Of a DNA stretch of 10,065 nucleotides, positions 1-7,244 are shown piece by piece. Position 1 is the stretch's first letter. Each line of letters begins with the position of its first letter. The position numbers and the translations under genes are program-made. The notes below the pieces were generated by a model. The model ran no database searches and was not told where the DNA came from. It saw only the letters and a list, made by a program, of their open reading frames with translations. Origin of the DNA: an uncultured Flavobacteriales bacterium (lineage in GTDB: Bacteria > Bacteroidota > Bacteroidia > Flavobacteriales > UBA7430); contig CAJWJW010000035.1 in the NCBI GenBank assembly GCA_913041775.1, positions 1 through 10,065 of the forward strand, in the 5' to 3' direction.

Positions 1-92
1 AATGGGATAAAGGATTAAAAGCTTTAGGTAAATTAGGCCTTACAAAAGCAACGAAAACAGATGCTGGTGTAACTATCGATTTGGTAGAGTAA
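1..92 (+). CDS. 3' end of an unrecognised protein gene (partial)
   Basis: Only one plus-strand frame is open from the left edge. It gives 29 residues, beginning WDKGLKALGK and ending TIDLVE, before a TAA stop at 90-92. The other two plus frames hit stops within the first 20 bases. A strong hairpin terminator follows 22 bases after the stop, which supports a real gene end. The fragment is too short to place in a family: it shows no cysteines, no transmembrane stretch and no motif I recognise. The alternating polar/hydrophobic ending could be a final beta strand, but that is a guess. The gene converges on the nuclease gene to its right and is not part of that operon. Confidence 0.6.
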   Translation, partial: WDKGLKALGKLGLTKATKTDAGVTIDLVE

Positions 93-114
93 GACTCCTT
101 TTACTTCAAAACAC

Positions 115-149
115 AAAAGCCCTTGTGATGACTCACAAGGGCTTTTTTT
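115..149. terminator. Bidirectional hairpin terminator between convergent genes
   Basis: A perfect 14-bp inverted repeat pairs 115-128 (AAAAGCCCTTGTGA) with 133-146 around a four-base loop (TGAC). A run of seven T follows on the plus strand (143-149), and the A-run at 115-118 gives a T-run on the minus strand. It sits between the stop at 92 (plus) and the stop at 158 (minus), so it can end transcription from both sides. Confidence 0.9.
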
Positions 150-157
150 GTAAAACT

Positions 158-2989
158 CTACCTAAACTTTTCTGGATCGCAAAAACGGCAAGGGTCAATT
201 GTGTTGTTTCTTTTATGCTCAAAAGGAATATCCTTATTGAATATCGCTTTAATAAGGTTTTTAAATTCATTTTCGAAATCTAATAATAGCTCCGAATTTA
301 AGAGTGTTTGAACTTGTTTGTTTTCTACATAGCCTGCAGGGAGAAAGCCTTTTTTAAGTGCTCTAAAACTAATAATTCCGGCCTCCAACTCCTTTTGTTC
401 AGGGTGTATTTTCTGATACAGATAGGCGTATAGGTATAATTGAAATCCTTTCTGGAAATTTTTATCCCAAATGAGTTTTTCAAAGTCGTCGGTTTGGAGT
501 TCTTTCTTATCCACCTTTCCAGTTTTATAATCGGTAATTCGAAGTGCACCGTTTAGTTTGTCTATACGATCGGCATTGCCATTTAGGTTTATCGGAAAAT
601 CAAAACCTTCTATAATAAGTGAAGCTTTTAAATCTTGCTCCAAGCCTTTAATGTGAATTTCATTTCCTTTAGACAGCAGTGCTAATTCTTCTTTTAGGAA
701 AGCATTTAAAAACTGTTCTGCGACAGTGTAGATTAATAGGTTTTTACCCTTATCAAAAACACCTTTTTTAAATTCTACAGCAAACAACTCTTTCAGTTTA
801 GACGGAATTTTAGGAAACATTGCTTTTATATCGCTCGAAGTAATAAGCTGGTTTAAAAGTGGCTGGTAAAAATCTTCTAAAGAACGATGTATTACAGTCC
901 CTAAGGTGTTGGCTGCAATAGTTTCCTCGACCACGTCGGGATCTCTAATCTTTAATAGCTTTTCGTAATAAAACTGCATCGGACAGTTTTTATAAGAATT
1001 TAGTGATGAGGGTGAAAAACCTCTTCCAGTAGCTATGGATTTTAACTTTTCGAGTATTTCATCGTCTTTTACGATAGACAATTCTTTGGGAACAATTTTT
1101 TGTAGTTTATGGGATAGAATTTCTTCTGTAAAACTTATTTCTTTGCGGTTTTTAAGCTGAAGTTCATTTTCTAACTGTGTTATAAAACGACTTTTTTCTC
1201 CTGAACCCATAGCATCCGATTCGGTATTGTATACCAAAGCAAGCGTTTTACAACGTTGTGCTAATCTATAAAAGTGGTAGGCAAAAATGGCATCCTTATC
1301 CATATACGTAGGCAATCCTACTTCTTTGCGTATATCGAATGGTATAAAGGAATTATCGCTCTTTCCTTCGGGCAAGAATCCCTCGTTAGCAGACAATAAA
1401 ATTACGTGTTCAAAATCGAGATTACGCGTTTCTAACATTCCCATAAGTTGTAAGCCAGAAAGCGGTTCGCCGAAAAAGGAAAGACTCTCTAGCCTTGCAC
1501 TTTGCTGAAATAAGTGATGTAGTGTTTTAAGTTCTTTTATAAATCCATGTTTGTCTTGTAGATTTTTAATCTGATTGAATAATTTCGCAAACACGAAAAG
1601 CTGCTCTAGGTCTAAAGAATCTTTTCTTCCCTGCTTAATAATATTCGTTTTTACAAGGTCAATTAATTTTAGAGCATCATCTATAATGCCAAAAGGATGG
1701 GCGCTATTATAGTTGAGTAAAATAGACATCCAAGGCAATAGTTCCTTTGGACATTGTGCTAAAATCGCCTCCTTTGAAGGAAAAGAATGGTTTAGATTTT
1801 GTAATTTTTGTTTCAATACTAATAAAGCATCTGCATAGCCTGAACTTTGAAAAGCGGGGTGTTGCCAAATCTTAAACAAATCTCTGTAGTAGAATTTCTC
1901 ATGCACTCCACTAAGCTTTTCTCTATTTAAATGAAGCTGAAAAAAGGCATCGAAAAAGGCATACATATGTACATTACGCAGGGCATTACCCATGGTAATA
2001 TTGAGCTTGTCTATAGAATTTGGCAAAAACTCTAATACTGGAAGCAATAGGTTTTCGTCTGCCAAAACCAAGGCTACATCTTTTAGATCTTGTTCTTTGG
2101 TTTTATGTTCGTCTACCAAAGTTCCCGCTAGCTGTGCTTGAGCAATCCCTTTAGGAACACCATAAACTTTTATGGCTTTAGGTTTTTGTAGTTCACTACA
2201 AACCCAATTAAAACCTCGGGACTCAAATTCTGGCCATTGCTTATGTTTGCGGAGGTATTTTCCGGCTTCTTGTTTTTTATCGTTTAAGTAATAGGTGTCT
2301 GCATCCCAAAAAGCTTCTGCAATATCCTCGCGTATTAGACTACGCATAATTTGCTCTTCACATGGATTCATGGCATTAAATCCTACATAGCAAACAGAAC
2401 CCTTGGCAGGTTTTGTTTCTATAATCCACCTCGAAATAGCATCTGATGCTTTGCGATAAGCCATACCCTGGAAAGCAATATTTTGTTTCTCTAAGCGACT
2501 TTTAAAATCGACAAACAACAAGCCCATTAATTCCCAAAAACGTAGGTAATTATTGACCATATCGCTAGTTTCCCCACCAATAGGTGTCCAAGATTCTATT
2601 TTTTTAGCCTGATGTAAATAGTCGAATAGTTTTTGAGGCTGATCTAGGTAAGCATCAATATCGTTATAGTCGGTTAAGAGCATTGGGGCCCACTTTAAAA
2701 AAGCCTCGAAAGAGTCTTGTTCCTCTTTAGGAAACACTGCTTTATAAGATATATAAAGCTCAAACAAAAGACTGGTTCTATCTACAATACTAAAGCCTGA
2801 AAGTTCTTCAAGCCAATCTTCAATAGAATATATTTTAGGCATCCATAAAGGAGTATCGCTTAAGTCAGCTAATGCTTGTTTAAAAAAGGTTCCAGCTCTT
2901 TTACTAGGCAATACAATACAAAGTTTCTCTAGTTGCTCCTTTTTAGAAGCGTAAATTGTTTGGGCAATTTTATTGATAAACTTTTCCAT
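158..2989 (-). CDS. addB: AddB-like PD-(D/E)XK nuclease subunit of a helicase-nuclease
   Basis: This 943-residue protein is the likely partner of the AddA-like helicase encoded just upstream. In AddAB enzymes the two subunits process double-strand DNA ends to 3' tails for RecA. The N terminus (residues 21-40, CIVLPSKRAG) sits where some AddB proteins carry a Walker A loop, but no GxGKT is present, so this subunit probably does not hydrolyse ATP. The C-terminal nuclease domain (about 656-943) has FSPSSLNSYKNCP, then H701 in GTVIHRSLEDFY, D807 in NADRID, D820 and K822 in DYKTG, and a downstream Q-L-Y-L-Y segment. The nuclease residues therefore look intact. Cysteines 669, 934 and 937 match three of the four Fe-S ligands of Bacillus AddB; the fourth is missing (see findings). 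The ATG at 2987-2989 overlaps the stop of the preceding gene. The family call is firm at the nuclease level; the name addB rests on domain order and partner. Confidence 0.85.
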   Translation of the reverse strand: MEKFINKIAQTIYASKKEQLEKLCIVLPSKRAGTFFKQALADLSDTPLWMPKIYSIEDWLEELSGFSIVDRTSLLFELYISYKAVFPKEEQDSFEAFLKWAPMLLTDYNDIDAYLDQPQKLFDYLHQAKKIESWTPIGGETSDMVNNYLRFWELMGLLFVDFKSRLEKQNIAFQGMAYRKASDAISRWIIETKPAKGSVCYVGFNAMNPCEEQIMRSLIREDIAEAFWDADTYYLNDKKQEAGKYLRKHKQWPEFESRGFNWVCSELQKPKAIKVYGVPKGIAQAQLAGTLVDEHKTKEQDLKDVALVLADENLLLPVLEFLPNSIDKLNITMGNALRNVHMYAFFDAFFQLHLNREKLSGVHEKFYYRDLFKIWQHPAFQSSGYADALLVLKQKLQNLNHSFPSKEAILAQCPKELLPWMSILLNYNSAHPFGIIDDALKLIDLVKTNIIKQGRKDSLDLEQLFVFAKLFNQIKNLQDKHGFIKELKTLHHLFQQSARLESLSFFGEPLSGLQLMGMLETRNLDFEHVILLSANEGFLPEGKSDNSFIPFDIRKEVGLPTYMDKDAIFAYHFYRLAQRCKTLALVYNTESDAMGSGEKSRFITQLENELQLKNRKEISFTEEILSHKLQKIVPKELSIVKDDEILEKLKSIATGRGFSPSSLNSYKNCPMQFYYEKLLKIRDPDVVEETIAANTLGTVIHRSLEDFYQPLLNQLITSSDIKAMFPKIPSKLKELFAVEFKKGVFDKGKNLLIYTVAEQFLNAFLKEELALLSKGNEIHIKGLEQDLKASLIIEGFDFPINLNGNADRIDKLNGALRITDYKTGKVDKKELQTDDFEKLIWDKNFQKGFQLYLYAYLYQKIHPEQKELEAGIISFRALKKGFLPAGYVENKQVQTLLNSELLLDFENEFKNLIKAIFNKDIPFEHKRNNTIDPCRFCDPEKFR

Positions 2990-5900
2990 TATACCACTCT
3001 ATTTAATACGATTGAATCCTCATTTATATAAGCCAATACGCAAGCATTTACTTTATAGCCCATTTGTTTTATATGCCTACTATAGCGTAAAATCTGCTCC
3101 TCATGGCTTTTTGAAGCTTCACCGGTTTTATAATCTATAATGGTAATTCCATTTGCACCAAACACGAGTCTATCCGGACGAATAACTTTACCGTTGGCAA
3201 GAAGTATGTCCTCTTCATTTTTAACTTTTAGACCTTCCAGAAAATAGGGCTCTAGCTCACTACATTCAAGGGTCCGTTCTAGTAATTTACGCATTTCTTG
3301 TAATTCGTTGTTTGCAAGTAAACCCTCTCTTAAGGCTTTTTCTAAGGCGGATTCTAAATCGTTTTTTACATATATATAAGACAATATTTCGTGTACTTTT
3401 CTTCCTTTATCGGCTCCTTTTTCTGGGTTGTCTACCTCCCACATCCTTGGCGCTTGACGGCTTATTCGTAAAATTTCGGAAATCTTTTTTACAGGTTCGG
3501 TAACCTTTAAATAGTTGTTCGAACTCCTAGCTTTAGGTGTATACTTTAATTTCGCTCCAAAGGTGTAAGTAGATTTCCCTTCCTCCCATAATCCCTCGGT
3601 TTGTAAAAAGTTATCGAAATGCTTATTGAGGTCACCTCCTTTTGGAGATGTTTGAATGTACAAGCGTGTTTTAGGGCGTGTTAGCGCCACATAAAGCATG
3701 TTTAAATTATCGAGTTGAACCTTAGATTTATGTTCGGCATAAAGGGTTTTAAGCTGCTCGGTGCTAGCTTTTAACTTATCGCTTATTGGGATTAATGAAG
3801 TCGGTAAGTTTTCTAATTCTGGCTCGTTTATAGTTACCCACGATTTAGCATCGCGCTCACTTGTAGAATTCCAATTTGCAAAAGGAAAAATAACTACCGG
3901 AAATTCTAGCCCTTTAGATTTATGAATGGTCATTACCTGTACAGCATCAATTCCTTCCGGTATAGCTACCGATAATTTAGTAGCTCTTTCTTCCCAATAG
4001 TTTAAGAAACCAAAAAGATCTTGCGAATACTTCGTACTGTACACCCAAAGTTCATCCATAAAAAACTGCATATAAATACGAGCTGATTTTTCGAGCTGAA
4101 AAGATTTAGATATTTTATGACACAGTTCTATTAAAGAAATAGAACGCCACTTAAGCATGTCGTACTCGGTAACCAAGGATTTTAAAAAGGCATTAAAATT
4201 TGTGACTGGGCATTTAGATAAATATTCTAACTGATTATGTGTGGTTTCTAGTGTCCAGGTACAAAGCTCATTTTCGTTTAAAAACTCGAGGAGCTTAAAA
4301 CGATAACGTGGATGAGAAGGTTCGTTTAGGAATCTCAAAAAGTTGAGCATAAATTTCACTTCTGTAGACTGCTCTAACAGTAATGATTCTGATGAAATTA
4401 CGGGTATATCGTTATCCGATAGGGTTGTTACAATGAGCGCTCCTTTGGCTTTTGTACGTGTTAAAATACAAATATCGCCATAATTGAACCCCTGATCTTT
4501 AAGCTCGTTTATTGTCTCTATACACTTATCTGTTTGTCGTTCATCGTATCCAGGACCATATTCAATATAGTCTATAGACACATGACCACCAGTTCCTTTT
4601 TGTTGTTTAGAATTGAGGTCTTTAAACAGGTTTTTATATTTTTCCTTTTCTATTTTAGGAGCTATAGAAGAGAATAATTTATTGTTAAAATCAACCACCT
4701 CTGCCGTAGAGCGATAGTTGCTTTCTAATGATAAGGCTTCCATTTTATAGGGGAGCTTTGGAGGTGGATTCTCCGCTTTAATCTGTAAGTCGATAAACTG
4801 ATCTACTTCTCCCCCACGCCATCTATAAATAGCCTGTTTGGCATCGCCAACAATCATAGCCGAACCTGGCTTTTGTCCATTGGCAATAGCGTTTTCTATA
4901 AGTGGAACTAAATTTTTCCATTGCAACTCTGAGGTGTCTTGGAACTCGTCTATAAAATAATGAGCATATCGCTCGCCCAGTCGTTCATAAATAAAGTCTC
5001 CTTCTTCACTTTGTAAAACGGCTGCAATTTTTTTGTTGAATTCTCCAATAGGAATAATATTATTTTGCTCTTTTATATATTGCATTTCTTTAGAGATTTC
5101 GTGCAATACAGCCATAGAATAGAAGTTTCTGGCGATTAATCGGAAGTTTACATATTTAGGGTAATCTTCTAATTGCTTAAGAACTTTAAGTAATAATGGT
5201 TGAAATTTAGCTTGTATAGTATCTATAATCCCATAGACTTCTTTGGGTGCTTTAGAAGATTGCCAATTCTCTTTTTCTATATTTTTATAGTTCGTTTTTG
5301 TTGGAATATAGCTTTCCCATTGTTTGGCGCGTAGGTACTCAAAGTACTTAGATAAGCCGTTTTTGCCCCCTGTGGTCCATTCTGGTGTAATTCCTTGGCA
5401 CTTGCAGTCAGAATGAAAATCGAGTCCTATAGCCGAGATCTCAAGGTCGAATTTATAGATGTAATCTTGAATAGATTTTTTGATTGAAAAAAAATCGTCT
5501 AGACTTAAATCCTTTAAACTATCGCAATGTTCTTGACCACTTTCTTTAAGAAGTTCTTCTGCTATAGTATAGAAGTCGTTTTCTATTAGCCAACTTTTAT
5601 CGTCTGCAGTTTTATCCTTAATAAAACTCACAAACAAAGCCGTGAGTTTTTCGTCTTCCCCTGTTTTGCTAATCAATAAATCGACTGCTTGTTTAAGCAA
5701 TAATTTATGCTCCATTTCCACTTCGAAATTAGCGGGTAAATCAAGGTCTTGAGCAAAAGTTCGTATTATACGATGCGTAAATTTATCTATGGTCCCAATA
5801 GAAAATTGAGAATAGTTGTGTAAGATGGACTCAAAAATAATTTTAGACCGAGTAATTAGCACCTCGGTAGAAAGCCCAGTTTCATCAGCGATAAGATCAA

Positions 5901-6135
5901 GCATGTCGAGTTCCGTTTGCTCCGCAGTTTCTGGCTTTGCAAAACCTTTTAAGCTGGTAATAATTCGCTCTTTCATTTCTGAAGCAGCTTTATTCGTAAA
6001 AGTAATAGCTAGTATTTCTACAAACTTTTTTGGGGATTTACTACTCAAGCAAATTTTTAAATACTCCTTTACTAAGGTGAATGTTTTCCCTGACCCTGCT
6101 GAGGCGCTGTATATTTTAAAAGGTATATTTTCCAT
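2989..6135 (-). CDS. addA: AddA/RecB-like UvrD-family helicase-nuclease
   Basis: This is a superfamily 1A DNA helicase fused to a C-terminal nuclease, 1048 residues from the chosen start. All helicase motifs are visible: I (ASAGSGKT, 11-18), Ia (TFTNKAASEMKERI, 45-58), II (DEFQD, 396-400), III (GDAKQAIYRWRG, 430-441), IV (ESNYRS, 471-476), V (MTIHKSKGLEF, 735-745) and VI (LYVALTR, 814-820). The nuclease domain keeps H915, D988 in RPDRLV, D1001 and K1003 in DYKTG, and Q1014 in the QILRYSR segment, so both activities should be present. An in-frame TTG ten codons upstream (6163-6165) would give a longer reading frame. I prefer the ATG at 6133-6135, because the Walker A loop then starts near residue 11, as is usual in this family. 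It is the first gene of the operon, and its TAA stop overlaps the ATG of the AddB-like gene by one base. Expected role: double-strand-break end processing in the cytoplasm. Confidence 0.92.
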   Translation of the reverse strand: MENIPFKIYSASAGSGKTFTLVKEYLKICLSSKSPKKFVEILAITFTNKAASEMKERIITSLKGFAKPETAEQTELDMLDLIADETGLSTEVLITRSKIIFESILHNYSQFSIGTIDKFTHRIIRTFAQDLDLPANFEVEMEHKLLLKQAVDLLISKTGEDEKLTALFVSFIKDKTADDKSWLIENDFYTIAEELLKESGQEHCDSLKDLSLDDFFSIKKSIQDYIYKFDLEISAIGLDFHSDCKCQGITPEWTTGGKNGLSKYFEYLRAKQWESYIPTKTNYKNIEKENWQSSKAPKEVYGIIDTIQAKFQPLLLKVLKQLEDYPKYVNFRLIARNFYSMAVLHEISKEMQYIKEQNNIIPIGEFNKKIAAVLQSEEGDFIYERLGERYAHYFIDEFQDTSELQWKNLVPLIENAIANGQKPGSAMIVGDAKQAIYRWRGGEVDQFIDLQIKAENPPPKLPYKMEALSLESNYRSTAEVVDFNNKLFSSIAPKIEKEKYKNLFKDLNSKQQKGTGGHVSIDYIEYGPGYDERQTDKCIETINELKDQGFNYGDICILTRTKAKGALIVTTLSDNDIPVISSESLLLEQSTEVKFMLNFLRFLNEPSHPRYRFKLLEFLNENELCTWTLETTHNQLEYLSKCPVTNFNAFLKSLVTEYDMLKWRSISLIELCHKISKSFQLEKSARIYMQFFMDELWVYSTKYSQDLFGFLNYWEERATKLSVAIPEGIDAVQVMTIHKSKGLEFPVVIFPFANWNSTSERDAKSWVTINEPELENLPTSLIPISDKLKASTEQLKTLYAEHKSKVQLDNLNMLYVALTRPKTRLYIQTSPKGGDLNKHFDNFLQTEGLWEEGKSTYTFGAKLKYTPKARSSNNYLKVTEPVKKISEILRISRQAPRMWEVDNPEKGADKGRKVHEILSYIYVKNDLESALEKALREGLLANNELQEMRKLLERTLECSELEPYFLEGLKVKNEEDILLANGKVIRPDRLVFGANGITIIDYKTGEASKSHEEQILRYSRHIKQMGYKVNACVLAYINEDSIVLNRVV

Positions 6136-6189
6136 TGGCACAAGTTTAAGTAAACCTTTTGACAATTAGTGTCCTTAATTTTCGGGAAT

Positions 6190-6218
6190 CAAAAATTAGT
6201 TAAACTAAAAAAAGCAAA
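6190..6218 (-). promoter_or_regulatory. Possible promoter for the helicase-nuclease operon
   Basis: On the minus strand TTTG (6218 to 6215) is followed, after 16 bases, by TAATTTTTG (6198 to 6190). This resembles the Bacteroidota promoter pattern of TTTG near -33 and TAnnTTTG near -7, but the -7 box carries one extra T and the spacer is short. If used, transcription would start about 45-50 bases before the ATG at 6135. It is a pattern match only. Confidence 0.28.
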
Positions 6219-6220
6219 GG

Positions 6221-6230
6221 AAGGAGGTGA
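6221..6230 (+). promoter_or_regulatory. Orphan Shine-Dalgarno-like sequence (anti-SD-like on the minus strand)
   Basis: AAGGAGGTGA is a perfect ten-base complement of the conserved TCACCTCCTT tail of bacterial 16S rRNA. No ATG or TTG follows at 4-12 bases; the next ATG on this strand is at 6350. A GTG lies inside the element itself (6227-6229) and opens only 18 codons, so it is not a credible start. Read on the minus strand the same bases mimic the 16S rRNA 3' tail. The match is certain; a function is not shown. Confidence 0.4.
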
Positions 6231-6261
6231 CACGACCTAGCAAGAGCTTAGAAAAGAATCC

Positions 6262-6311
6262 AAAACTTACACTAAAGTTATAAACAACCCGTTTTTAAGT
6301 GTGTAAGTTTT
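6262..6311 (+). repeat. 11-bp inverted repeat in the leader of the small basic-protein gene
   Basis: AAAACTTACAC (6262-6272) is perfectly complementary to GTGTAAGTTTT (6301-6311), with 28 bases between the arms. TAAA (6273-6276) can pair further with TTTA (6294-6297) across a small bulge. The structure ends 38 bases before the ATG at 6350. It could fold in the 5' leader as an attenuator or stability element, or act as a protein-binding palindrome. The trailing T-run is only four bases, so it is a poor terminator. Confidence 0.5.
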
Positions 6312-6349
6312 AATAAATTAGCATATTACTAATCAAATCCCCCACGATT

Positions 6350-6499
6350 ATGTCTGATATAATTACAACAGTTTTGCTTGAAGCCAAACAAAAAGGAAAA
6401 TTGAAACGTACAGATGTTATGCTTCGTTTTTTACGGATTAAGTATAAAATAAAAATAACTGGTCGTGTTTTAAACAAGCGAATTGCAAGCTTGGCTTAA
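6350..6499 (+). CDS. Small, very basic protein of unknown function (49 residues)
   Basis: The frame runs from ATG at 6350 to TAA at 6497-6499 and encodes 49 residues, beginning MSDIITTVLL and ending NKRIASLA. It has eight Lys and five Arg against three acidic residues, so it is strongly positive. It has no cysteine, signal peptide or membrane segment. Heptad-like hydrophobics in TVLLEAK and VMLRFLRIKYKIKI suggest two short helices or a helix and a strand. A canonical terminator starts 13 bases after the stop, and the gene has its own leader, so it looks like a monocistronic unit rather than chance open frame. I do not recognise the family. A nucleic-acid-binding or ribosome-associated role would fit the charge but is inference only. 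It is not bS21 or another small ribosomal protein that I know. Alternative: a dual-function or structural RNA with incidental coding. Confidence 0.65.
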   Translation: MSDIITTVLLEAKQKGKLKRTDVMLRFLRIKYKIKITGRVLNKRIASLA

Positions 6500-6512
6500 A
6501 ATTCGAAGAACA

Positions 6513-6544
6513 AAAAAGAGGTACTGTATTCAGTACCTCTTTTT
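6513..6544. terminator. Bidirectional hairpin terminator
   Basis: A perfect 14-bp inverted repeat pairs 6513-6526 (AAAAAGAGGTACTG) with 6531-6544 around the loop TATT. A-runs on the left and T-runs on the right make it work for either strand. It lies between the stop of the small basic-protein gene (6499, plus) and the stop of the superoxide dismutase gene (6565, minus). Confidence 0.9.
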
Positions 6545-6564
6545 ATTTGACTAATCTTAATTTA

Positions 6565-7167
6565 TTAGATTGCGTTCGCAAAATTAGCTGCAACCTTTTC
6601 CCAATTCACTACATTAAAAAATGCGTTAATATAATCGGGTCTTCTATTTTGGTAATTTAAGTAATAAGCATGTTCCCAAACATCAATTCCCATTATTGGA
6701 GTACCTTCACAAGCCACACCCTTCATTATAGGATTGTCTTGATTTGCAGTTGAACAAACAGAAAGCTTTCCGTCTTTAACACATAACCAAGCCCAACCAG
6801 AACCAAATCGAGTTGCAGCAGCATTAGAGAATGCTTCTTTAAATCCGTCTAAAGAACCAAAAGCAGCATCTATAGCAGTTGCAAGATCTCCAGTAGGATT
6901 CCCGCCTGCATTAGGCGCCATCACTTCCCAGAACATGCAGTGATTGTAAAAACCACCTCCATTATTACGGATTCCGGCAGATAAGGTACCTGAAGATAAA
7001 ATCTCTTCAATAGATTTCCCTTCTAATTCTGTCGCAGCAATAGCAGCATTAAGTTTACTAGTGTATCCAGCATGGTGTTTACCATGGTGTATTTCCATTG
7101 TACGTGTGTCGATATGAGGCTCGAGAGCATCATGACTATAAGGTAAGCTCGGTAATTGAAAAGCCAT
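6565..7167 (-). CDS. sodA: Fe/Mn-family superoxide dismutase
   Basis: The product (200 residues) converts superoxide to hydrogen peroxide and oxygen. The four metal ligands are in place: H27 in EIHHGKHH, H76 in GFYNHCMFW, and D162 and H166 in GIDVWEHAYYLNY. The length is normal for the family, and without a signal peptide the enzyme should be cytoplasmic. The residue beside the second ligand is Gly (NNGGGFYNH) rather than the Gln typical of Fe enzymes, and a Gln sits in STANQDNP (Q143), which is the Mn-type arrangement. The MAPNAGG segment is seen more in Fe-type enzymes, so cambialistic use is possible; the symbol sodA is therefore tentative. I start at ATG 7165-7167, giving the usual MAFQLPSLPY opening. 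A longer in-frame start at 7266 adds 33 atypical residues and overlaps the divergent gene. TATCTTTA at 7208 to 7201 (minus) is a weak -7 box candidate without a clear TTG upstream. Confidence 0.96.
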   Translation of the reverse strand: MAFQLPSLPYSHDALEPHIDTRTMEIHHGKHHAGYTSKLNAAIAATELEGKSIEEILSSGTLSAGIRNNGGGFYNHCMFWEVMAPNAGGNPTGDLATAIDAAFGSLDGFKEAFSNAAATRFGSGWAWLCVKDGKLSVCSTANQDNPIMKGVACEGTPIMGIDVWEHAYYLNYQNRRPDYINAFFNVVNWEKVAANFANAI

Positions 7168-7244
7168 AATTAAACGTTTTAAGTTATTTTTAGAATAGCG
7201 TAAAGATAGAAAATTGATTATTAGTAATTCATTACATTCGTTAA

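Larger units (their letters stand above)
6136..6349. other. Divergent intergenic region between addA-like gene and small basic-protein gene
   Basis: These 214 bases separate two divergent genes and contain no supportable coding sequence. They hold a weak minus-strand promoter candidate (6190-6218), a perfect Shine-Dalgarno-like 10-mer (AAGGAGGTGA, 6221-6230) and an 11-bp inverted repeat (6262-6272 with 6301-6311). I could not find a convincing plus-strand promoter with both -33 and -7 boxes. TAAGTTTT at 6304-6311 resembles a -7 box but overlaps the right arm of the repeat and has no TTG at a sensible distance. Confidence 0.6.

Noticed and set aside
1287..1508. 73-codon plus-strand open frame inside the AddB-like gene
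   Set aside because: It is antisense to the coding sequence, without a separate promoter, terminator or recognisable motif.
5816..6169. 117-codon plus-strand open frame opposite the start of the AddA-like gene
   Set aside because: It lies entirely antisense to well-conserved helicase motifs and its Ser/Ile-rich composition is what the reverse complement of that gene gives. It is a shadow frame.
6159..6183. Plus-strand promoter TTG (6159-6161) with TAATTTTC (6176-6183)
   Set aside because: The spacer is only 14 bases and the last base of the -7 box mismatches, so the geometry does not fit known Bacteroidota promoters.
6221..6240. Fragment of a 16S rRNA gene on the minus strand
   Set aside because: Only the ten bases TCACCTCCTT match. 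The flanks do not resemble the GGCTGGA and neighbouring 16S rRNA sequence, so it is not an rRNA remnant.
6227..6283. Possible 18-codon leader peptide starting at GTG 6227
   Set aside because: The GTG lies inside the Shine-Dalgarno-like element rather than downstream of it, so it could not be initiated by that site, and the peptide has no recognisable leader features.
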